Part shown: positions 5,430-6,030 of the stretch, in pieces
How the letters are laid out: every line of letters starts with the position of its first letter
How positions within the stretch are numbered: the first letter of the stretch is position 1
Notes under the pieces: model-generated
Told to the model about the DNA's origin: nothing
The model's input: the letters and a program-made list of their open reading frames with translations, nothing else
Databases searched by the model: none
Made by a program: the position numbers and the translations under genes
Source of the DNA: Verrucomicrobiota bacterium
GTDB lineage: Bacteria > Verrucomicrobiota > Verrucomicrobiia > Chthoniobacterales > UBA10450
Direction of reading: 5' to 3'
Length of the DNA: 6,030 nucleotides
NCBI GenBank assembly: GCA_003219335.1
Contig: QHOF01000189.1
Location: 1-6,030, forward strand

Positions 5430-6030
5430 GTGAAAGTAGGCGGTCAACATTTTCGGACGATCTGGCTTAAGCCGGATGATGAATGCGTGGTAGAGCTGAT
5501 CGATCAGCGATTTTTGCCGTATCGCTTTGTGATTGAAGATGTCCGTACCGTCGAGCAGATGGCAACGGCGATCCGCGATATGCATGTTCGCGGAGCGGGG
5601 CTGATCGGCGCGAGCGCGGGATACGGGATGTATCTTGCGGCAATCGAGGGTGCGTCACGCGGTTCATTCGATGAGCACATGACCCGCGCAGCGGCACAGC
5701 TCAAGGCAACGAGACCGACAGCAGTGAACCTTTCGTGGGCGATCGAGCGCCAGCTAAAGAGCATCGCCGAAGGAAAGAGCGCAGGTGAGAAAGTCGCTCT
5801 GGCTCTGCGCACAACTAAACTGATTGCTGATGAAGACGCGGAGCATTGCCGGATGATTGGGCAACACGGATTGAAGCTCATTCAACAAATTGCTCAAAAG
5901 AAAGCGGGAAAGTTCGCCACGGCGAATCCGTCCTGTGGCGGACCAGTGAACGTGCTCACGCATTGCAACGCAGGATGGCTCGCTTTTGTTGATTACGGTT
6001 CGGCCACTTCGCCGATTTATGCCGCACACG
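5430..6030 (+). CDS. mtnA: Methylthioribose-1-phosphate isomerase homologue, 3' end outside window
   Basis: The frame is open from GTG at 5430-5432 to the right edge, 200 codons plus one base. The translation begins MKVGGQHFRTIWL, the usual start of the MtnA family, which supports GTG; no in-frame ATG precedes it and the Shine-Dalgarno match is poor. MtnA converts 5-methylthioribose 1-phosphate to 5-methylthioribulose 1-phosphate in cytoplasmic methionine salvage. Visible motifs are IDQRFLP (24-30), MHVRGAGLIGA (51-61), ATRPTAVNL (93-101) and VLTHCNAGWLA (175-185), where Cys179 matches the catalytic cysteine. The second catalytic residue, an Asp, lies beyond the window. RGAG replaces the RGAP of the Bacillus type, and THCNAGWLAFVDYGSA replaces the THCNTGALAT... 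form. From memory these changes mark a known subgroup of the family. A related enzyme, 5-deoxyribose-1-phosphate isomerase, shares this fold, so the substrate is not fully certain. Confidence 0.88.
   Translation, partial: MKVGGQHFRTIWLKPDDECVVELIDQRFLPYRFVIEDVRTVEQMATAIRDMHVRGAGLIGASAGYGMYLAAIEGASRGSFDEHMTRAAAQLKATRPTAVNLSWAIERQLKSIAEGKSAGEKVALALRTTKLIADEDAEHCRMIGQHGLKLIQQIAQKKAGKFATANPSCGGPVNVLTHCNAGWLAFVDYGSATSPIYAAH

Noticed and set aside
5504..5881. Open frame of 125 codons on the - strand
   Set aside because: It is opposite the MtnA homologue, which has clear family motifs; the translation is rich in Ser, Ala and Arg without a pattern.
1..6030. Mobile element, integron, tRNA or defence system
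   Set aside because: I found no transposase, integrase, terminal repeats, cloverleaf or array; the genes have similar base composition and are household or conserved envelope types.

Overview
The window looks like ordinary chromosomal DNA of a GC-rich, Gram-negative, probably soil-dwelling bacterium. The Kelch-type fusion at the left edge, the pair of conserved proteins of unknown function and the exported YtcJ-type amidohydrolase suggest Acidobacteriota or Verrucomicrobiota. That placement is from memory of similar proteins and is only a suggestion. I see no rRNA, tRNA, CRISPR array, insertion sequence or phage gene.

Left part (1-902): a gene on the - strand starts near 730 and runs off the left edge. 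It encodes a membrane-anchored protein with a helical domain, and the sequence that looks like its first Kelch repeat begins just before the edge. The 172-bp gap behind it (731-902) holds three small signals: a perfect 7+7 palindrome, a possible 15-codon + strand reading frame with a strong AGGAGG, and a hairpin followed by seven T.

Middle (903-1734): two small genes of unknown function diverge from a 52-bp gap. The - strand gene (903-1319) encodes a small secreted protein. The + strand gene (1372-1701) encodes a two-helix membrane protein with a Cys-containing external loop. The + strand gene converges on the next - strand gene across a 33-bp gap with a hairpin.

The - strand pair (1735-4883): an exported amidohydrolase of the YtcJ/Amidohydro_3 type is followed after 20 bp by an apolipoprotein N-acyltransferase-like membrane protein with the Glu-Lys-Cys nitrilase triad. 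The second gene has no ATG, GTG or TTG at a sensible N-terminus. A CTG preceded by GGAG restores the missing first membrane helix.

Right part (4884-6030): divergent from the amidohydrolase, a GNAT acetyltransferase is followed after 22 bp by a gene cut by the window edge. It encodes a methylthioribose-1-phosphate isomerase (MtnA) homologue of the methionine salvage pathway, here starting with GTG. The genes form at least three transcription units, and no single pathway links them. I found no convincing new multi-gene system. The most useful observations are the two edge genes, the CTG start and the uncharacterised divergent pair.
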